Assembly (NCBI RefSeq): GCF_035046505.1
Contig: NC_089823.1
Location: 35,202,388-35,266,387, forward strand
Reading direction: 5' to 3'
DNA: 64,000 nucleotides
Source of the DNA: Tiliqua scincoides
Lineage: Eukaryota > Chordata > Lepidosauria > Squamata > Scincidae
Shown here: in pieces, positions 1 to 30,750 of the stretch
Numbering within the stretch: position 1 is the first letter of the stretch
Layout of the letters: every line of letters starts with the position of its first letter
Translations under genes and position numbers: made by a program
Notes under the pieces: model-generated
Database searches by the model: none
Told to the model about the DNA's origin: nothing
Seen by the model: the letters and a program-made list of their open reading frames with translations, nothing else

Positions 1-123
1 ATAGCGATAGCATCGTTTCCTGACCAAGGTTAAATATCCAGGGGATAACTAGGGATAAACCATGAGGCCTGTCTGTTGGCAAACACAAGTGAATAAGTGG
101 TGTTGCTCAGCCTTCTTGTGTGT

Positions 124-371
124 TGGCATCCTTCAGTCTCGAAGACTATGGTATCATGCTCTGAATAGTAGTTCTGGAACAGAGTGTCCTCTTCAGTTGC
201 GCGAAGCCTGGGTAAGGTAGATATGGAGGATAGGCTGTTACCCATGCAGCAAATCCCCCCTCTCTATGTCACTGAAATGGTCCAATGGAAAGGCAGAAGC
301 CAATACAGTTGGCTCCAGCGCATCGCAGGAGTTGCCAGAACGTGACCGTGTTCAGCCATGAACTGCCTCAG
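124..371. repeat. Interspersed repeat, copy 1 (unclassified, possibly LINE-derived)
   Basis: Matches 19591-19836 in reverse complement over about 245 bp (GAAGACTATGGTATCATGCT, AGGCTGTTACCCATGCAGCA, TCAGCCATGAACTGCCT). The first words also start a longer LINE-like repeat known from squamates (recalled, not checked). Confidence 0.6.
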
Positions 372-3300
372 GGATTCCAGGTCTGGATTTTGCCTCGAGG
401 TTGACTCCTGAAGCCTTTTCCATAACTGGATGTATCCACAAAGCAGTGGAGGTTTGGGATCAGAGTTTTCCTTCTCTCAGATGAGCTGCCTTCCCAGGCT
501 AACGAGTCCCATCTACCCCGGTGGCTGTTTAGTCGTCTCTTACAACAAGTACAGCCAAACTGAGGGCCTATTCTTATCCCCAGCCCCCAGAGGAATGAGC
601 CCACATGCTCAGCCTTCCTATAAATTAAAAAATAAAATAAAAAAGAAACTAAGAATTTCATGGATGTGAATGTTCCAAGGACTCAGACAGCAGAAAGACA
701 TTTTTGGATCAAGGTTGCCACCTAGTGACCAAGGCAGTGTGGTACAATCTGAACACAAGTCCTATACATCAGCATCTCTTCCATTGGCAACAATGGCAGC
801 TTCCCTCCCAGGAACAGCAGTGGAAGGAGGAATGTTTTGTCAGGATGGTGGTGCCAGGAGAGAGTGTCAAATGCCCCAATGAATTGTGGTCCCAATCAAG
901 GTCAAACCCCCCCCCCAATTGCTTATTAATCAAAAAAAGAGGTGGGAAAACAGATGAACCAATGCCACATTCTGCCTTGCATTGAGTTTGGCCCTAGGTA
1001 TTAATAGGATGGGTGGGGGGATAAGGGGCACTTTGGAGGATTTTTGGAAGGTGCTTAATAGGAGTGGCATCAGGGATCAGCCAAGTCATGCACTGGCAGG
1101 CTCATGCTCATCCAAGGGCCTGCCTGGCCAGGCTGACCCCTGAACCCTCAGTTCCACTGAGTAATGCCCAGTGCACCATTAGAGATGCAGAAGGGGAGTG
1201 CCATGTGGCCCCAGGGCAGGGCTTGACTCCAGGATCTCCAGAAATCTGGCACCAACATTGCCTATCAATCCTACCATTTTTCCTTCACACTGACTTACTT
1301 CCTGTTTCAGAGCCAGGCTTTCGGAGGAAAGGGGGGGGGAAGCTTAATTTTTTTTATTGCCAGGGGTAGCATTTTCAGAAGATAAACTGTGGGCAGTGGA
1401 AGTCTTGTACACCTTCCTGCTGCCCAATAGCATGGCTAAGGGATTGGGCACCAGGGGACACAAAATTTTTTAATGCCCCTGGGACTAGATGCCCAGAACA
1501 CCCATGGGGGGCATCCAGGAGGTGATCTGAGAGGTGGAGAGGCCTCCCTGGGCTTCAGAAGGACTGTCAAAGGCCTTAGAAAGGTACTTCTGGTTTTCAT
1601 TAAAAAGTCATGTCTAGGTTTCACTAAAACCAGAAGTGCCTTTCTAAGACCACCGCCAGGCGCTTCTGAGACTTAGAGGGGCCATGCATGGCCTCCCTGG
1701 GCCTCAGAAGGCCTCTGAAAAGCACCCTCCTGATGTGGGACCTGGGGCAATTGATCACAAAGACATTTACATAGTAAAATACATCAGTCAGTGTTTCCCA
1801 GTTCCCAAAGGGCTCGCGACCTAAAAATAATGATGTTTAATAATGACAGTCTATATGACACATCCCTGCCATCAACATCCCGTTCTTTTTCTGGGCTGGT
1901 TGCATGAGTCACCTTGAGACTCTTTGTAAGGAACAGAATACAGCCATTAACTCAGCCATTTGCACAGCTCTCCACCTCTTTTTCTGCCCACTAAACCCAC
2001 ACTACAGCTGGCTGTAAATCATTTTTTTTTTTTTCATAAAGCAACATGTTTTCTGATCCCCTGTAAATTGGTGCTTTCCAACCGTTAATGATTACAGGGA
2101 TTTTTTATAAGCATTGGGAATAGGAACGTCACAATTTCTCCCAAACCTTGCACACTTGCTTTTAAAACAGTAACTTGGTAAACAGGAAGGAATTGGGCAA
2201 AGCATTACCCATCACATTATCCTTGTGCCTGGAAAAATTTCTCCTGCTTAATTTCTGCATGAGAGATCTCTCAAGGGAAGGGTGGCCAGATGTTAAAGAT
2301 GAGAGGGGCTCTTGTACCTTCTGACAACTGGATAAAAAAGGGATAGCTGGAAAGTTCCTGGAAGCTATAAAACTATAAAACTTCTATACTGGCTTCACAT
2401 CCCAACAGCCCATCACTGGCAGAGCAAGCGTGTGGGCTGTTGCAAATGTGCTGTATGGCACTTTGTGGCAACGCGGAGGCTCACAACCCCGACAGAAAGG
2501 CCTGGAGGTGCTAGTTCAAGGCCTGTCAGAGCAGGTAGGCTGTCTGCAGGCCCGCGGATGGGCAGGGGGAGTGCAGAATGAAGGCAGGGAGGAGGGAGCA
2601 GATTGGGCCCAAGAGAGGGCAGGAATGGCAGCAAAGGCTGTTGCCATATCCTATCCCTCTTCCCGGACCTGAATTCCTGACATGGAGGAAATTTTGCTGG
2701 TGCAAACCCAGGTAGCCCCATGGCAGCAAATGCCCCCTTCCCTCAGGGAGACCTCCAGCAGCCTCTATTCCCATGCTTGATACAGTGGAGGCTGTTTTGG
2801 CACTGCTACGTTGCAGAAATTTTGATAGGCTTGTGCTGTGAATCTATTATCTGTAAGTCCATCATTAACAAGAAGCCCCCTGAGACTTAAAAAGAGCACT
2901 AGAATAGAAGCTCCCCCCCCCCGCCCAAGACTTTTTGCAGGTGAAAGCATAAGCAAGCTTGAAAGTGGTACAGAACACCTATAAAGAGAACTTCCCACTA
3001 ATTTTTTTTTTCCTTCTACAGTAATTCTATCAGAGAAAGTTCACATCATGTAGTGCAGGAATAGCAGCTCAAGTGTGGCTTTTAGTGACTCCAGCTGCGC
3101 ATACCTGGGGCTGATACAGAACTGTGGACAGGTTGTGGCTTCACAAGTAGGTCTATCGGCTTTTGAATTGGTCCCAGTAGTTATTATCTTAACAGTAGAT
3201 TGAGTAGTGAGAATTTTCTCGGTATGCTAAATATAAATGAAAGGGTATAAATAAAAGTGGTGAGAGCAGGCGTTTTCTTCTTCTCTCATAATAGTAGAAC

Positions 3301-3373
3301 TCAAATCAGGGCCAGCTATAGTTCTTGCAATGAAAGTGGTGTGCCAAATGTTTCCCCTCTCTGGCAGTGCACC

Positions 3374-3408
<35 letters not shown>

Positions 3409-3587
3409 CTTCTCCTTCTCCAGGAGCAGAAGTGTAGAAGAGAGAAAAGACATTCTAGCACCTCTCTCTCTTGCCCTGCATACTTCCCCCTTGGCTTCTT
3501 TTCCTTTTTTTCTTTCTTTCTGAATCCAGAGAAATGATGCAAGTGGGAGGATGGAATCTAACTCCCTTTATCAACTTGCCACCTGAA
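372..3587. other. Noncoding flank with hairpin repeats, no gene seen
   Basis: Holds a hairpin (GAAAGGTACTTCTGGTTTT near 1577 and AAAACCAGAAGTGCCTTTC near 1627) and two direct copies of GGCCTCCCTGGGC-TCAGAAGG (about 1540 and 1690), probably one MITE-like unit, plus a CT microsatellite. No exon or RNA gene recognised. Confidence 0.5.
3376..3405. repeat. (CT)15 microsatellite
   Basis: Thirty bases of uninterrupted CT. Confidence 0.95.
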
Positions 3588-3770
3588 GGCCCAGTCCTGC
3601 AACTTTCCAGCTCCGGTGTAGCCACAATGCAGTCCTGTGTTAAGGGAACACATGTTCCCATACCTTGAGAAGGGAGAAGGCCCCAGTGACTGTCCCTCCA
3701 CCACAAGATGCAGCACACACCCCACTGGCACAACAGCACTAGCAGTGAAAAATTGGATAGGATTGGGCCC
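3588..3770. mobile_element. MITE, GGGCCCAATCC family
   Basis: About 185 bp with inverted ends GGCCCAGTCCTGCAACTTTCCAG and its complement (TTGGATAGGATTGGGCCC). The interior has GTTCCC...CCTTGAG and GCAGCACACACC words found in all copies. Other copies: 11995-12140 (partial), 45116-45292, 46275-46454, 55797-55966. Confidence 0.75.
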
Positions 3771-3875
3771 TAAGGTGACAGCCTCAGCTGGCCTCAAAGA
3801 TAGGATAGCCTTGACACAGGGTCATCCAGGTCATCCAGTGACAGGACAGACAAAATACAGCACATAAGTTATGGA

Positions 3876-4128
3876 ATGATACTGAATGCGATAATGACCA
3901 CTAGATTGGAGGGCTTTAAGGGGGGATCCCGTAAATGGATGGAAGACCTATCTACAAATGCCTATCTACCAATGCCTACTAACTATTATGGCCACAAGCT
4001 TCTTCTAGGTTCAGAAGCAGGCAATATGGTGGGAAGCAACAGCATGTTGTCATTTGATTGGACTAGGTGAGAAAAGAGCACTGGCAATGAACCTTTGGTC
4101 TGATCCTGCAGGGTCCCTTCCCCAGTGG
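3876..4128 (+). mobile_element. CR1 LINE 3' end
   Basis: TTGGAGGGCTTTAAGGGGGG ... CCTTTGGTCTGATCCTGCAG, a diverged copy of the CR1-like 3' end seen at 13690-14003 and 49130-49398. Confidence 0.55.
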
Positions 4129-4272
4129 TGGGGTATCATAACATACCCCACAATAGCTAAGTCCCACTGACACAATACAACAACAAAAACCCTTTAAATT
4201 TCTTTGAGGGTTTTTGTCTCCTGACATTTATTCCTACGTTGAAATTTATTATACTTCATTTAAAGATCTGGC

Positions 4273-4981
4273 CAGGGATGTGAACTCAAGTCAGGGTACT
4301 CAAATCCGAGTTGCAAAAACACGTTTTTTGCTAACTCTTGTACACTCAAGTCATGTGTGTCAATGACTCTGGAACTGACTCAAGTCTGAAGTCACTGACT
4401 TGGAAATGAGTCCCCACATGTGCACACTTGAGTCTCTCTGTGTCTGGGTGTACTGGCTTACTTTTTTCACAGCATAAAAGACCTCATGGGGCCATCATTC
4501 AGACCAGGCTTTCATGCAGTCCATCCCACCTCCTCCCACTTTGCCAAACTCAGGCACCTCCCACTCCCTGTCACTCCATGCCCTGGCATGGCTGGTGCTC
4601 CTTCTGAAGGCATGATGTGAATGGGGGAAGGTGTTTCATGGCTGGGATTCATCAGGAACTGATCAGCATGTTCTGCATTGCTGCCTTCACTCAAAGGACA
4701 GCAGAGATTTTATTTACAGTTGGGATGGGGACATCAGAGGAGTGTTAAATGAGAACTCTGGCAAGCACACGCACACACCACCAGTAGCTCTGTTTTTTTC
4801 TGTGGAGCTGCACCTGACACTTGTATCAGAAAGACTCCTGACCTGAGTCAAACAGAATCCCAAAAATGCTCAGGCTGAGTCCGCATGGCCACCCATTAAG
4901 ACTTGTGCACAAATTGAATCAAAGGGGGCAGGGATTCAGGACTCGACTCAAGTCTAACTGTGGTGGATTTGCACATCCCTG
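4273..4981. mobile_element. hAT-type non-autonomous element
   Basis: CAGGGATGTG to CACATCCCTG inverted ends; flanks GATCTGGC and GATCTAGT agree in 6 of 8. Subterminal CTCAAGTC/GACTCAAGTC words recur inside, typical of hAT ends. Confidence 0.65.
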
Positions 4982-5951
4982 GATCTAGTTCATTTCATCT
5001 TGTACTTTTGGAGTGGGTTACAGTAGGTCTAAACAAATGTGCTATATAAACATTGAAAAATGGGGTAACATATTCCAGATCAATCTAAAAGGTAAATGCT
5101 AGCTGATGCCTCTTGCTGAGCCTGATGTTCAGTGGTGTCCCTGAGGTGGGTGCCACCCAGTGCAGTGCTTGCCTGAAAAAGCTCAGTATTCAGAAGCTCA
5201 GGCGTGACAAAACATAATCATGTCGCCCCCAAACTTCCAGGGTTATTACAATGCATTAATGTGAAAAGCCCACCTCTGGACCATCTCTGTTCAGTAACCT
5301 TCAGCCTGCTCTGGGCCCAGTCGCTCTGTGTTCTCACTGTGGTGAAATCACAGTCATTGGCAAGATTATTTGCCCTAGTGATGCTACTGCTGATGCTTCT
5401 TCTTGGATAAGGCCCTTTAAACAATGTGTTCATATGCACCACCAAAAATGCATTTGAGTATCACTTTTTCTCATGTCATTTCTGAATGACAACTCAAGAT
5501 AATGTGTGACAAGATTAGACAAGACAAATTAAATGCAAAGAATCTGGTACACCAAAATACTAGATCATGATTATGTTCACTTTATTTTTGTTGGAACCAG
5601 ATGGATGATGGATATTTTCAAAATGGATGTTTTCAAAAAATTACATGCAACCAGGATTCATCTTCAAGAGTATCAGAGCACATCACAAAGTCCCTAGGAG
5701 AATGGTATCATTGGCCACTGACTTCACATTTAATCATGCTGAAACATGATGGGTGGTGTTCTTAACGCACAAAACCCACACAGTAATTGTGGAGCAAGAA
5801 GTAACACATACCACATTACAGTTAAAATTAGAGAGGAGCGATCATATGATTGGTGCACACAATACATTTCTTGCCCAAGCAAGAAATTCTGTTCTTTTCT
5901 AAATATGTGTTCACATTTACAAACTATGTGCAATCCAGATGATCACAGATA

Positions 5952-6285
5952 ACACAGGCCTACAAAATTGAGGGTCAAAAAAGTTTTTCCTGAACTTTAT
6001 GGTGGTTTGATATGAATTTGGGCTGCCAATTCCAAAAATGGCATCTGTTTTGCCCTATCGTGTCTAGTTTTGGAGATATAGTATAGCCTCATTAGTAAAT
6101 GGTGTAGCTATGGTGTAGGCTTCCTCATGAGGAAGCTGCTTGAACCATTCACTAAAGAGGCTATGCCGTATCTCCAAAACTAGATGTGATAGGGCAAAAT
6201 GAATGCCATTTTTGGAATTGGCACCCCAAATATACCCAGGAATTGGTGTAATATTTAAGGAAGCAAAATGTGTGTTGGCCTGTGT
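5952..6285. mobile_element. Palindromic MITE with ACACAGGCC ends
   Basis: Ends ACACAGGCC/GGCCTGTGT. The middle is a long hairpin: CCCTATCGTGTCTAGTTTTGGAGATATAG is followed by its near complement ending at GGCACCCCAAAT. A second copy, inverted, is at 14349-14676. Confidence 0.7.
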
Positions 6286-7323
6286 AATTGGCAATTTCCA
6301 TAACCATCTCTATTACTTTTTTCTCCACCAAATACAATCACAGAAATTATCAGTGTCAGAATCCATTATTATGTTGGCCAATGTGAACTTGAACCCAGGG
6401 AAGGTCTGGATTACACGCTGAAAATGTTATCTTCTTGAAAGTAGCAGAAAGCATTTACAAGGCACATTACTTTAGGAACATCAAAAAATGCCAGGCTTGA
6501 CAGTAGATCAAATTAACTTCTATTGGACCAATTTGCTGATAGAAATGCAACAAAGGATTTTTAAAATATGCTATTTAGTAGTAGTACACTTTAGTGCCAG
6601 AGGATATGCTAGCTGCTATAGAACACACACAAAAGAGACATCCCCTACTTAGAATACTTACAATCTACATTGGACGGACGAATCAGGAATGACTGAGGAG
6701 GTCAAGAACTGACAATGAATGAAGATGGGTAGGGCAGGTTTACATTTTTCATTAACAAATTATTTCAGTTAAAGATAGCTTGACATTGGCTTCTCTTATT
6801 GGTAGAGGTGTTTGTTTCCAGTGAGTAAGAAAGGATTTCCCCCCCCCCCAAGTCTTACTGAACACAATGGGCTTACTTCTTAGTAAGGTAAATAACACCA
6901 TTTTCAAACACCACTACTTATTGATTAGTATCAACAATTTGAAGACACCCAAGTAATTTCTTTCAAGAAAAGTATTAAGATGTTCAGTCTTCCAAAAAAC
7001 CAATACATCCCTGAGCAAACTTCTGACCACAATATCCTGAAATGAGGTTAAAATTACTAGCAGCTGTATTCTCACTTAGCCATCCTGCCATTTCTACTGG
7101 GAAATGCCCAGTAGCAAGATTTCCTCACCAGATTCATCTACTTCATGCCTGTAGATCTGGGTACCACATCAACAGAGAGGATCTCCTATAAAAAATTTTT
7201 TTGTCCCATGACATTTGACTGCTTTACTACCCAAACAGGAATTTAGAGATGTGTAGAAAGCAATGCATCACTAACAGTGGTCCTTTCTGTGCTGTGAGAA
7301 TTGTAGTTTTCAGTTTGGTTCCA

Positions 7324-7425
7324 TTCATAGAATCATAGAGTCAGAGTTGGAAGGGACCTAAAAGGTCATCTAATCCAACCCCCCTGCCTTAGTTAGGAAA
7401 TCCTCTTAGAGCATCTCCAACAGGA
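7324..7425. mobile_element. CR1-like repeat fragment in the TBX19 3' flank
   Basis: AATCATAGAGTCAGAGTTGGAAGGGACCTAAAAGGTCATCTAATCCAACCCCCCTGCC, a widely recurring amniote CR1-associated sequence. It begins only 25 bp past the TBX19 stop codon. Confidence 0.55.
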
Positions 7426-7449
7426 CGCTACTGGGCAGCTCTTTATCCC

Positions 7450-24458
<17,009 letters not shown>

Positions 24459-27400
24459 GGTGGCTTTAATGTCAGAAACTTCTCAGATGACTTAAAAAAA
24501 ATTTAAAAGGAAACAACCCACAAATCTAAACCCAAGCCAATTAATTAGCCACAGTGGAACAAATACGCTCACCTCTGGCTTTTGCCATAGACTTGTTCTT
24601 CCCCCCACTATGTCCCAACAGGATGGTGGCACCTGTGTGTGAAGGTTTTAACATGCACACACAACCATTTCCTAATTACTGACTGTCAGGTGGGAGGCTG
24701 CCTGATTATGCAATTGGCTGCCTCGGGAAGAAGAATCTTCCATTCAAATCACTTAGCTTTTTTTTTTTGAGGAGGGCCTAATTATTCTGCTTAAGAACTA
24801 TATTTCCATTAATGAAAAGGGTTTAATGTTTCAACTGAAACAATGAATGAAACGTGGGTCTGTACAGATGCAAATTCTTGCTGGAAAGGGGAGAAATAAC
24901 AGCATTCAACAGCAATCAGTGGGGCTGTTTTTCTGATAAAATTACAAATTTGCCCCTTTTGCTATATACGTATTTTTCAACAGTAGAGCTTCAGCTCTTC
25001 AAACCATACTCCTATGGTCTTGAAGCCAGTGAATAACCTCTATATGTTTATTGTATTCAATCCTGGTTAGATCTGGGAGATAAAAGGGCACTTAAGTGGT
25101 ATGTGTAACTTTCTCAAAAGAATTCTGATACTTTCAGGTCACTCCAACACTGAGGCCCTATTTGCCCAACTATGCTGCACATTGCAGAGTGCTTCTTATT
25201 TTCCTGCCCGGTTTGCACTTTGATCTCAGCAAAGTGATTGTCTGTATAGTTCAGATGACTGCTCAATGGACAAAGTGAGCGCTCAGACATTCTACAAACT
25301 CCCCACAAATACACACACTTCACACCAGCTGCCACAAGCCTGGTGTATTGCATTAGGTGACATTTGCTTGGCGCAGAGAGCAGAGTGAAGATACCGATTG
25401 CAGCCTTATTGGGGAAAGTAGTTGCAACATCACTTACAAATCTGGTAACAAACATTGTTCTATCAGTAATAATAATAACAACAACAACAACAACTTTATT
25501 TTTACCCCGCCTTTCTCCCCGAAGGGACTCAAGGCGGCTTAGCAAAGACAGTTTACAGTTTTAATATTGTTATTGTTTCATGCTTTTTAGAGCAAAGAAG
25601 ACTCCAGTATGTAAGTTTATGGTGGCAGTGATGGCTAGCTGGCAGGCAGCCCCGTGGTAGTCGGCAGATGGGCACAGCATTTAGCAACTAGCACTCACTC
25701 CCAGCTCTTCTCATCCAAGAAGCGGGTTTTAACTAGGACAGTAGTTCTTGCTGCCACTGCCCAAAGCTAGGGAGTCCAGATAGGAGGAGGAGGAGGTCAC
25801 CTTGGAAAAACCTCCCTCCCAAGTTAGCAGAGAAGCCCAAACTCTGGGGTCCTTTTAAAAAAATCAGAAGGTAGGTGGTCAAGGAAGATGGGGCAAATCA
25901 GCTTCCTCCCAAGTAAACTGAGACCTGACAGGTAAGACCACAAAATAAAGAAAATTTATTTATAAGGGTTCAAATTACAGTAAAGGTGGAAAGAGAACCA
26001 GGTATTTGCAAGAATGAAGCAACTGCACAGGCAATGAAGTTGAAGGGGTATAAGGACAGCATGGACATAAAGTTAGCATGGAGGTTAAAAGGCAATAAAA
26101 CAAAATACTAACAGCCTACTGGTATTTTCCCTACCCTAAGTACTCACACTTGTACAGAATCTTGGTTCTTATAGCCACCCCCAAAGAGTCACTATCAGTC
26201 AATGTATTCGATACTGAGCCAAGTGGACAAGAGGTCAGCTTCATAGGTTCATACAGTGCATGGTTCATGCAGTAGAAAGAGCATCAGAACCACACTGGAT
26301 TTGGTTGCCACGCTCAGGTGTCTCCTGACAACTGGCTGTTTAAGAAACAAGCAAAATTCAAAATCTTTCCCTTTTTGGAAATGGCTCATCCATACTTCTC
26401 TTTGTTTTACTGAACTCCATAAAAATTGTGATCCCTTCTTGCGCTGTTAGCAGACATCTCCTTGGCAATTAGTTGCCACTGTGCTGTACCCTAAAGCCCC
26501 AGCATTCGTGCCTACCTAGAAACACATTTTGTTGACCCTTCATTGGAAATGATCCTTGTAAAAGTAATGAAAAGACTAATCTTTTCTGAATCACTTAAAA
26601 GCCAATAAGCCACAATGGTGTCAAACTCTGATTAAAAGCACTAACCAAGCAGCTGTTTTTTTGTCCTTTGTAATTATGACTTGGCATTGGGTGTCATGGT
26701 AAGGTAGAGATTTGGTTTCCCCAGGCTTCTGGAACTGAATGTACAGGGAAGAGAGTGCATTCAAAAGGACACCAGAGAGATGGAAAGAATGACTTCTCAT
26801 GGATTTCATTTGATCAAGAATGTCTTCATTTTTTTTTTTAAACAGAGTAGAAAAGTTGATAGGGAAAAACAGCTATCAAATATCCACTGAAGAGAAAAAG
26901 ACCTTTCAATGTTTGTTCCTCTTGCATGGCAGCAGCTGTTGGCTCCAAAATATTTTAATTAATTAAACTCAATCTGCTAATTAACCAAGAAATAAGCTTT
27001 CTGAGAGATCTGGGCAAGCAAATGTTCACGCATAATGCATTTGATAGGGCTATGACCCAACTCACTTATTTCTAAGGCCTATTCTAAGGGCCAGACTAGA
27101 TGCTCCTTAATCACAAAATGATTGTAAGTACATTTGCTTTTTTGTAAATAGCTGGCAAGGGGAAGGGTGGAAGAATCCAGGGTTGCAGTACAGAGGAAGA
27201 AGGGCTTAAAATGCTTTGCCTATCTTGGTCCCAAGCAGGATCACAGTCTCATGTAGCTGCCATTTGTCCTAGAAGGGTAGCTACCATAGAACTACCTCGA
27301 TATCCACTTTAAGTTGCTGTGTTTTGAATATGATGTTAACAGTATAAATGGTAATTGTTTTAATAAATATACTGAAAAGGAGGGCTGAGTAGTTCAGTAT

Positions 27401-29139
27401 TTCATTATGGCCATTTGATTTGCAGATGCTACTGTTCCTCATTCATACATGGACATATCTAAAGTATGCTTTATGATAATCACAATTACTTGTCCCACCA
27501 TAATTATTTGTATTCACAGTTAGTCATTACAAGAAATTCATGTGTTCAATGCACACTTAATAAATGAAGATTTTCATTTACATTTGTGAGTATGGGAAAG
27601 TAGCAGCAGGCAGTTATTGCAAGGTAACTAATTCAGGTTTTAAACAGTGTGATCTGGTTTATTATTAACTGTATTTATTATTAACAGTATTTATATATCG
27701 CTTTTCAACTAAAAGTTCACATGGTTTATGTAGCATTGCTTTCAAAAGCAGGAAGTAGTTAGATGCTAGGCAATAACAAAACAGCTTTACATGACAAGCT
27801 CACAACAGAATTGGACACTGGAATGCTCAAAAGAAGTCAGGCTTATCATGTACTTCATATTAATATGCTAAGCTGATCTATGGTTTAAAAAGGAGAGGTT
27901 GCTTACACAAATTACTGAAAAAAGTTTTGCTCATCATGTAGTTGGCTGCAATTTGGATACATAGTTTTATCCTGTATGGCTCACTATTTTGTTTTATTTG
28001 TACCTACTTGTGTTACAGTCAAACCTAATTCATTTGACTTGAAAAAGACTAACATGCACAGATTTACCCTAAAACGATTGGTCTGAAGCTTTTATACATG
28101 GAGGACTCAATCTTTAAAAGTAAAAACAAAGACTTTCTGTTGTTGCTAAAGTAAAATCTTTACTTTAATATGTATAAGAGTCAAACTAAACATTCAGAAA
28201 TGGGTAATGTGAAGTGCACCAGAATTATGGTAAAGGGATGGTGGCTTCTAAGGAACCAATGCAGGGGTTCGTTCTTGTTCGTGTGTGCTCTCCCTCACAC
28301 TATTCAGTTGTGTGATTTTTAAAAAGCATACTAGAGGTGGAGCCTATTTATCTGTGTTAGTTCCATTTCGTGAGCTAGCTCGATTAACAAAAAATGTGTT
28401 GTGCTAAATTCCATAGAGTTACAAAAATACACTGCAGCCTGACACTTCCGGATGGGAGACTAAGGCAGCTGTTATCAATCCCCTCCCCTTTGCCAGCTGC
28501 CAGGCTTCTTTCACAGTTGGGATGCTGATCTTTTAAGAGTCCAGCCCTGTGTGTTCCTACTCAGAAGTAAGCCCCATTCCACTCAATGGGGCTTACTCCT
28601 AGGAAAGTGTGGAGAGGATTGTAGGCTATATCTCATGCTTTGGTTAGTGGGAAAGCTTGCTTGTGTCAGTGATTGCCTGCACCATCTCAATGGGGGGGGA
28701 TTTGGCAAACACTCCCTGGGTTTTTTAAAGCAATCCCCTCTGTTGCTACCATACCTGCCCCTGTGTGAGTGAGAGAGAGAGCCAGCTCCACCTTGGTGCA
28801 AGTGTTCTGGCTACAGATATTTTTGGCCCCCCTTTCCCCTCTTTGCTGGCTCTGGGGCTCCAGGAGTGTTACCGTTCCTTTGCAAGGGGAACCTCTTCCA
28901 GGGCTACAGGGCTATTTCCCTATCTGGGCAAGGCAGAGCCTTTTTGCAGTGTTTTGGGCTGCCTGGAAAAGGACGGAGACGCCAGCACAGGGCAAAGGAG
29001 GCAAAGGTGTGAGTGACTTTCAGTTCAAATCCGCAGATAAAAAATCCATGGATAAATAAGCTGCACCTGTATACTCTATAAAAAGAGATTATCCACTGAT
29101 TTCATAGCTTCTACCACATGTTGCAGTATGCATGAGATT
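24459..29139. other. TBX19 upstream flank, few repeats
   Basis: Between the TBX19 start codon and the presumed end of SFT2D2. Apart from LINE tips (25480-25556, 27661-27735), AGTAAG-type repeats near 28550 and a partial Tigger-like end near 29060, it is unusually repeat-poor for this window. An AT-rich block near 26935-27065 (TTAATTAATTAAAC, CTAATTAACC, ATAATGCATTTG) is a candidate enhancer only by composition. Confidence 0.4.
25467..25494. repeat. (AAT)n(AAC)n microsatellite at a LINE tail
   Basis: Trinucleotide run directly next to the LINE 3' tip at 25480-25556; this is the usual LINE tail expansion. Confidence 0.85.
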
Positions 29140-30090
29140 TTCTGCAATATCAACTTTATTGGAAAGTGATTTACACATGGCTTCAGAAAATAGTTTTTAT
29201 TACAGAAGGGACAGTGTAGTAAAGAATTTGCTCAAAGCAACCAACATATACAAAAAGGTACAACAGCCAGCAAGAGAGTATATAGAAACACAATGTTCAT
29301 TCAAGTTGGAAAAAAAAATACAAAAATCCCTGTTAATGCAAATGTATTCCATTGTATAAGTGAGGCACTTTTTCTTAGAGAGGTCACCTACTCTCACTTG
29401 CTGAAAAACTGCAAAGATATCAATGGCATACCTTAAGGCAGAGACTGGTGTTAACTAAATAGTGCTGTGATACTGTAGAAACTAATGACCAGAGTTGAGT
29501 AATTAAACAGTGAGCAAGAAAAATTAAACACAACTTCATTTGTCAGTTGTGCCATAACACAACACAAGGCCGAAGTGCATAGACAATGTTAGGGTGCCTG
29601 AAATTTATGCCATGCAGTTGTATCCAGAGTATGACATGTCTGTGCCCTACTCTTTTTACAGGCCTAGACAGAGCCTGCCTCGATGGACCTACCACCATGG
29701 AATCCCCAAACAAAAAACCCTCCTATGCAGCCTACCACTGTTGCTGCTGCCACAACCTTGTCACTGACCCGGTTGCTTATGAAACCAACCATACTGGCAA
29801 GGAGATAGGCAGGATGAAGCACAGATGGGCTTGAGCCTGTCTGCCCCCTTACCTAACAGCAAGCAAGAAGACTGAAGAGCTGGTTGAAGCAGCTTGGTGG
29901 TTAGCAAGCAGTCATGGGGGGGATGGAACAGCATGTCATCAGTTTGCTTGCTGCTCCCCCTCCCAACTCTCCTCTCAAAGTGAGCCTTTCAGTCAGCCCC
30001 TTTGCCAGCCCAGCCCTGCACACTGAGCACATCTCTAAACTATTAAGAAAAACAAATGAATCAAAGTGAAGTTGATTTTACAGGCACGCA

Positions 30091-30206
30091 GCACCATTAA
30101 CAAAACTGTGATATTAAGTCTTGCTGCAAAATCTGAAAGTGAAATTAACATTAACACCATTAACAAAATTGTGATATTAAGTCTTGCTGCAAAAAAAAAG
30201 TGAAAG
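30091..30206. repeat. 63-bp tandem duplication in the presumed SFT2D2 3' UTR
   Basis: CACCATTAACAAAACTGTGA...AAGTCTTGCTGCAAAA is repeated at 30154-30206 with few differences. Confidence 0.85.
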
Positions 30207-30393
30207 GAAAAACCATATATTTCATAAAATGTAGCATTAACAGATTTGAAAAAAAATTGCTCAGGCTCAAGGCAAAATTTAAGCAGAAAACCACTTTTAG
30301 GTAAGCATCATTGTAAACATTTGAAGCACATATCATGATGTATTACAATATTAAGAATCATTGTTTTAGAAAGACAGCACTGTAGGTTTAGTG

Positions 30394-30750
30394 CACTGGT
30401 TCCCAACCTGTGGTTGGGGGACTGCAGGTAGTCCGTGAGACTCTGAGAAGTGGGCACGACGTCTCAAGGAAAAAAAAATCACCTTTGCTTGCATGCCGAG
30501 TCACTGGAAATGATCAATCTCCCATGGACCACCAAAGAGGGTGGAGAATGAACTACCCACAGCCACAACCACTGAAGTGTCAGCTATGGGCAGGCCATTC
30601 TTTGTCCTCTCTGATAGTCCATGGGGGAGCACTTGAGAGACAGACCACCAGAGAGGGTGGAGACCAGACTCTCCACAGCCAGAAGTGGTCCATGAGAATT
30701 CCAATTTTTGCCTCAGTGATCCACGGGCTTCTAAAGGTTGGGAACCACTG
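30394..30750. mobile_element. hAT-type non-autonomous element in the presumed SFT2D2 3' UTR
   Basis: CACTGGTTCCCAACCTGTGG to GGTTGGGAACCACTG with perfect 8-bp target duplications GTTTAGTG (30386-30393, 30751-30758). Confidence 0.82.

Noticed and set aside
30-371. Small open frames starting MGNSLSSI (also at 19565-19813) as a conserved peptide
   Set aside because: Both come from two copies of one interspersed repeat; the frames diverge quickly after the start.
24480-24515. A TATA-like TTTTAAATT upstream of the TBX19 ATG
   Set aside because: Too close to the start codon (about 40-50 bp) and embedded in an A/T run; not convincing as a promoter element.
25570-26230. A possible LTR or unknown transposon (AATAAAGAAAATTTATTTATAAGGG stretch)
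   Set aside because: No terminal repeats, target duplications or second copy found in the window.
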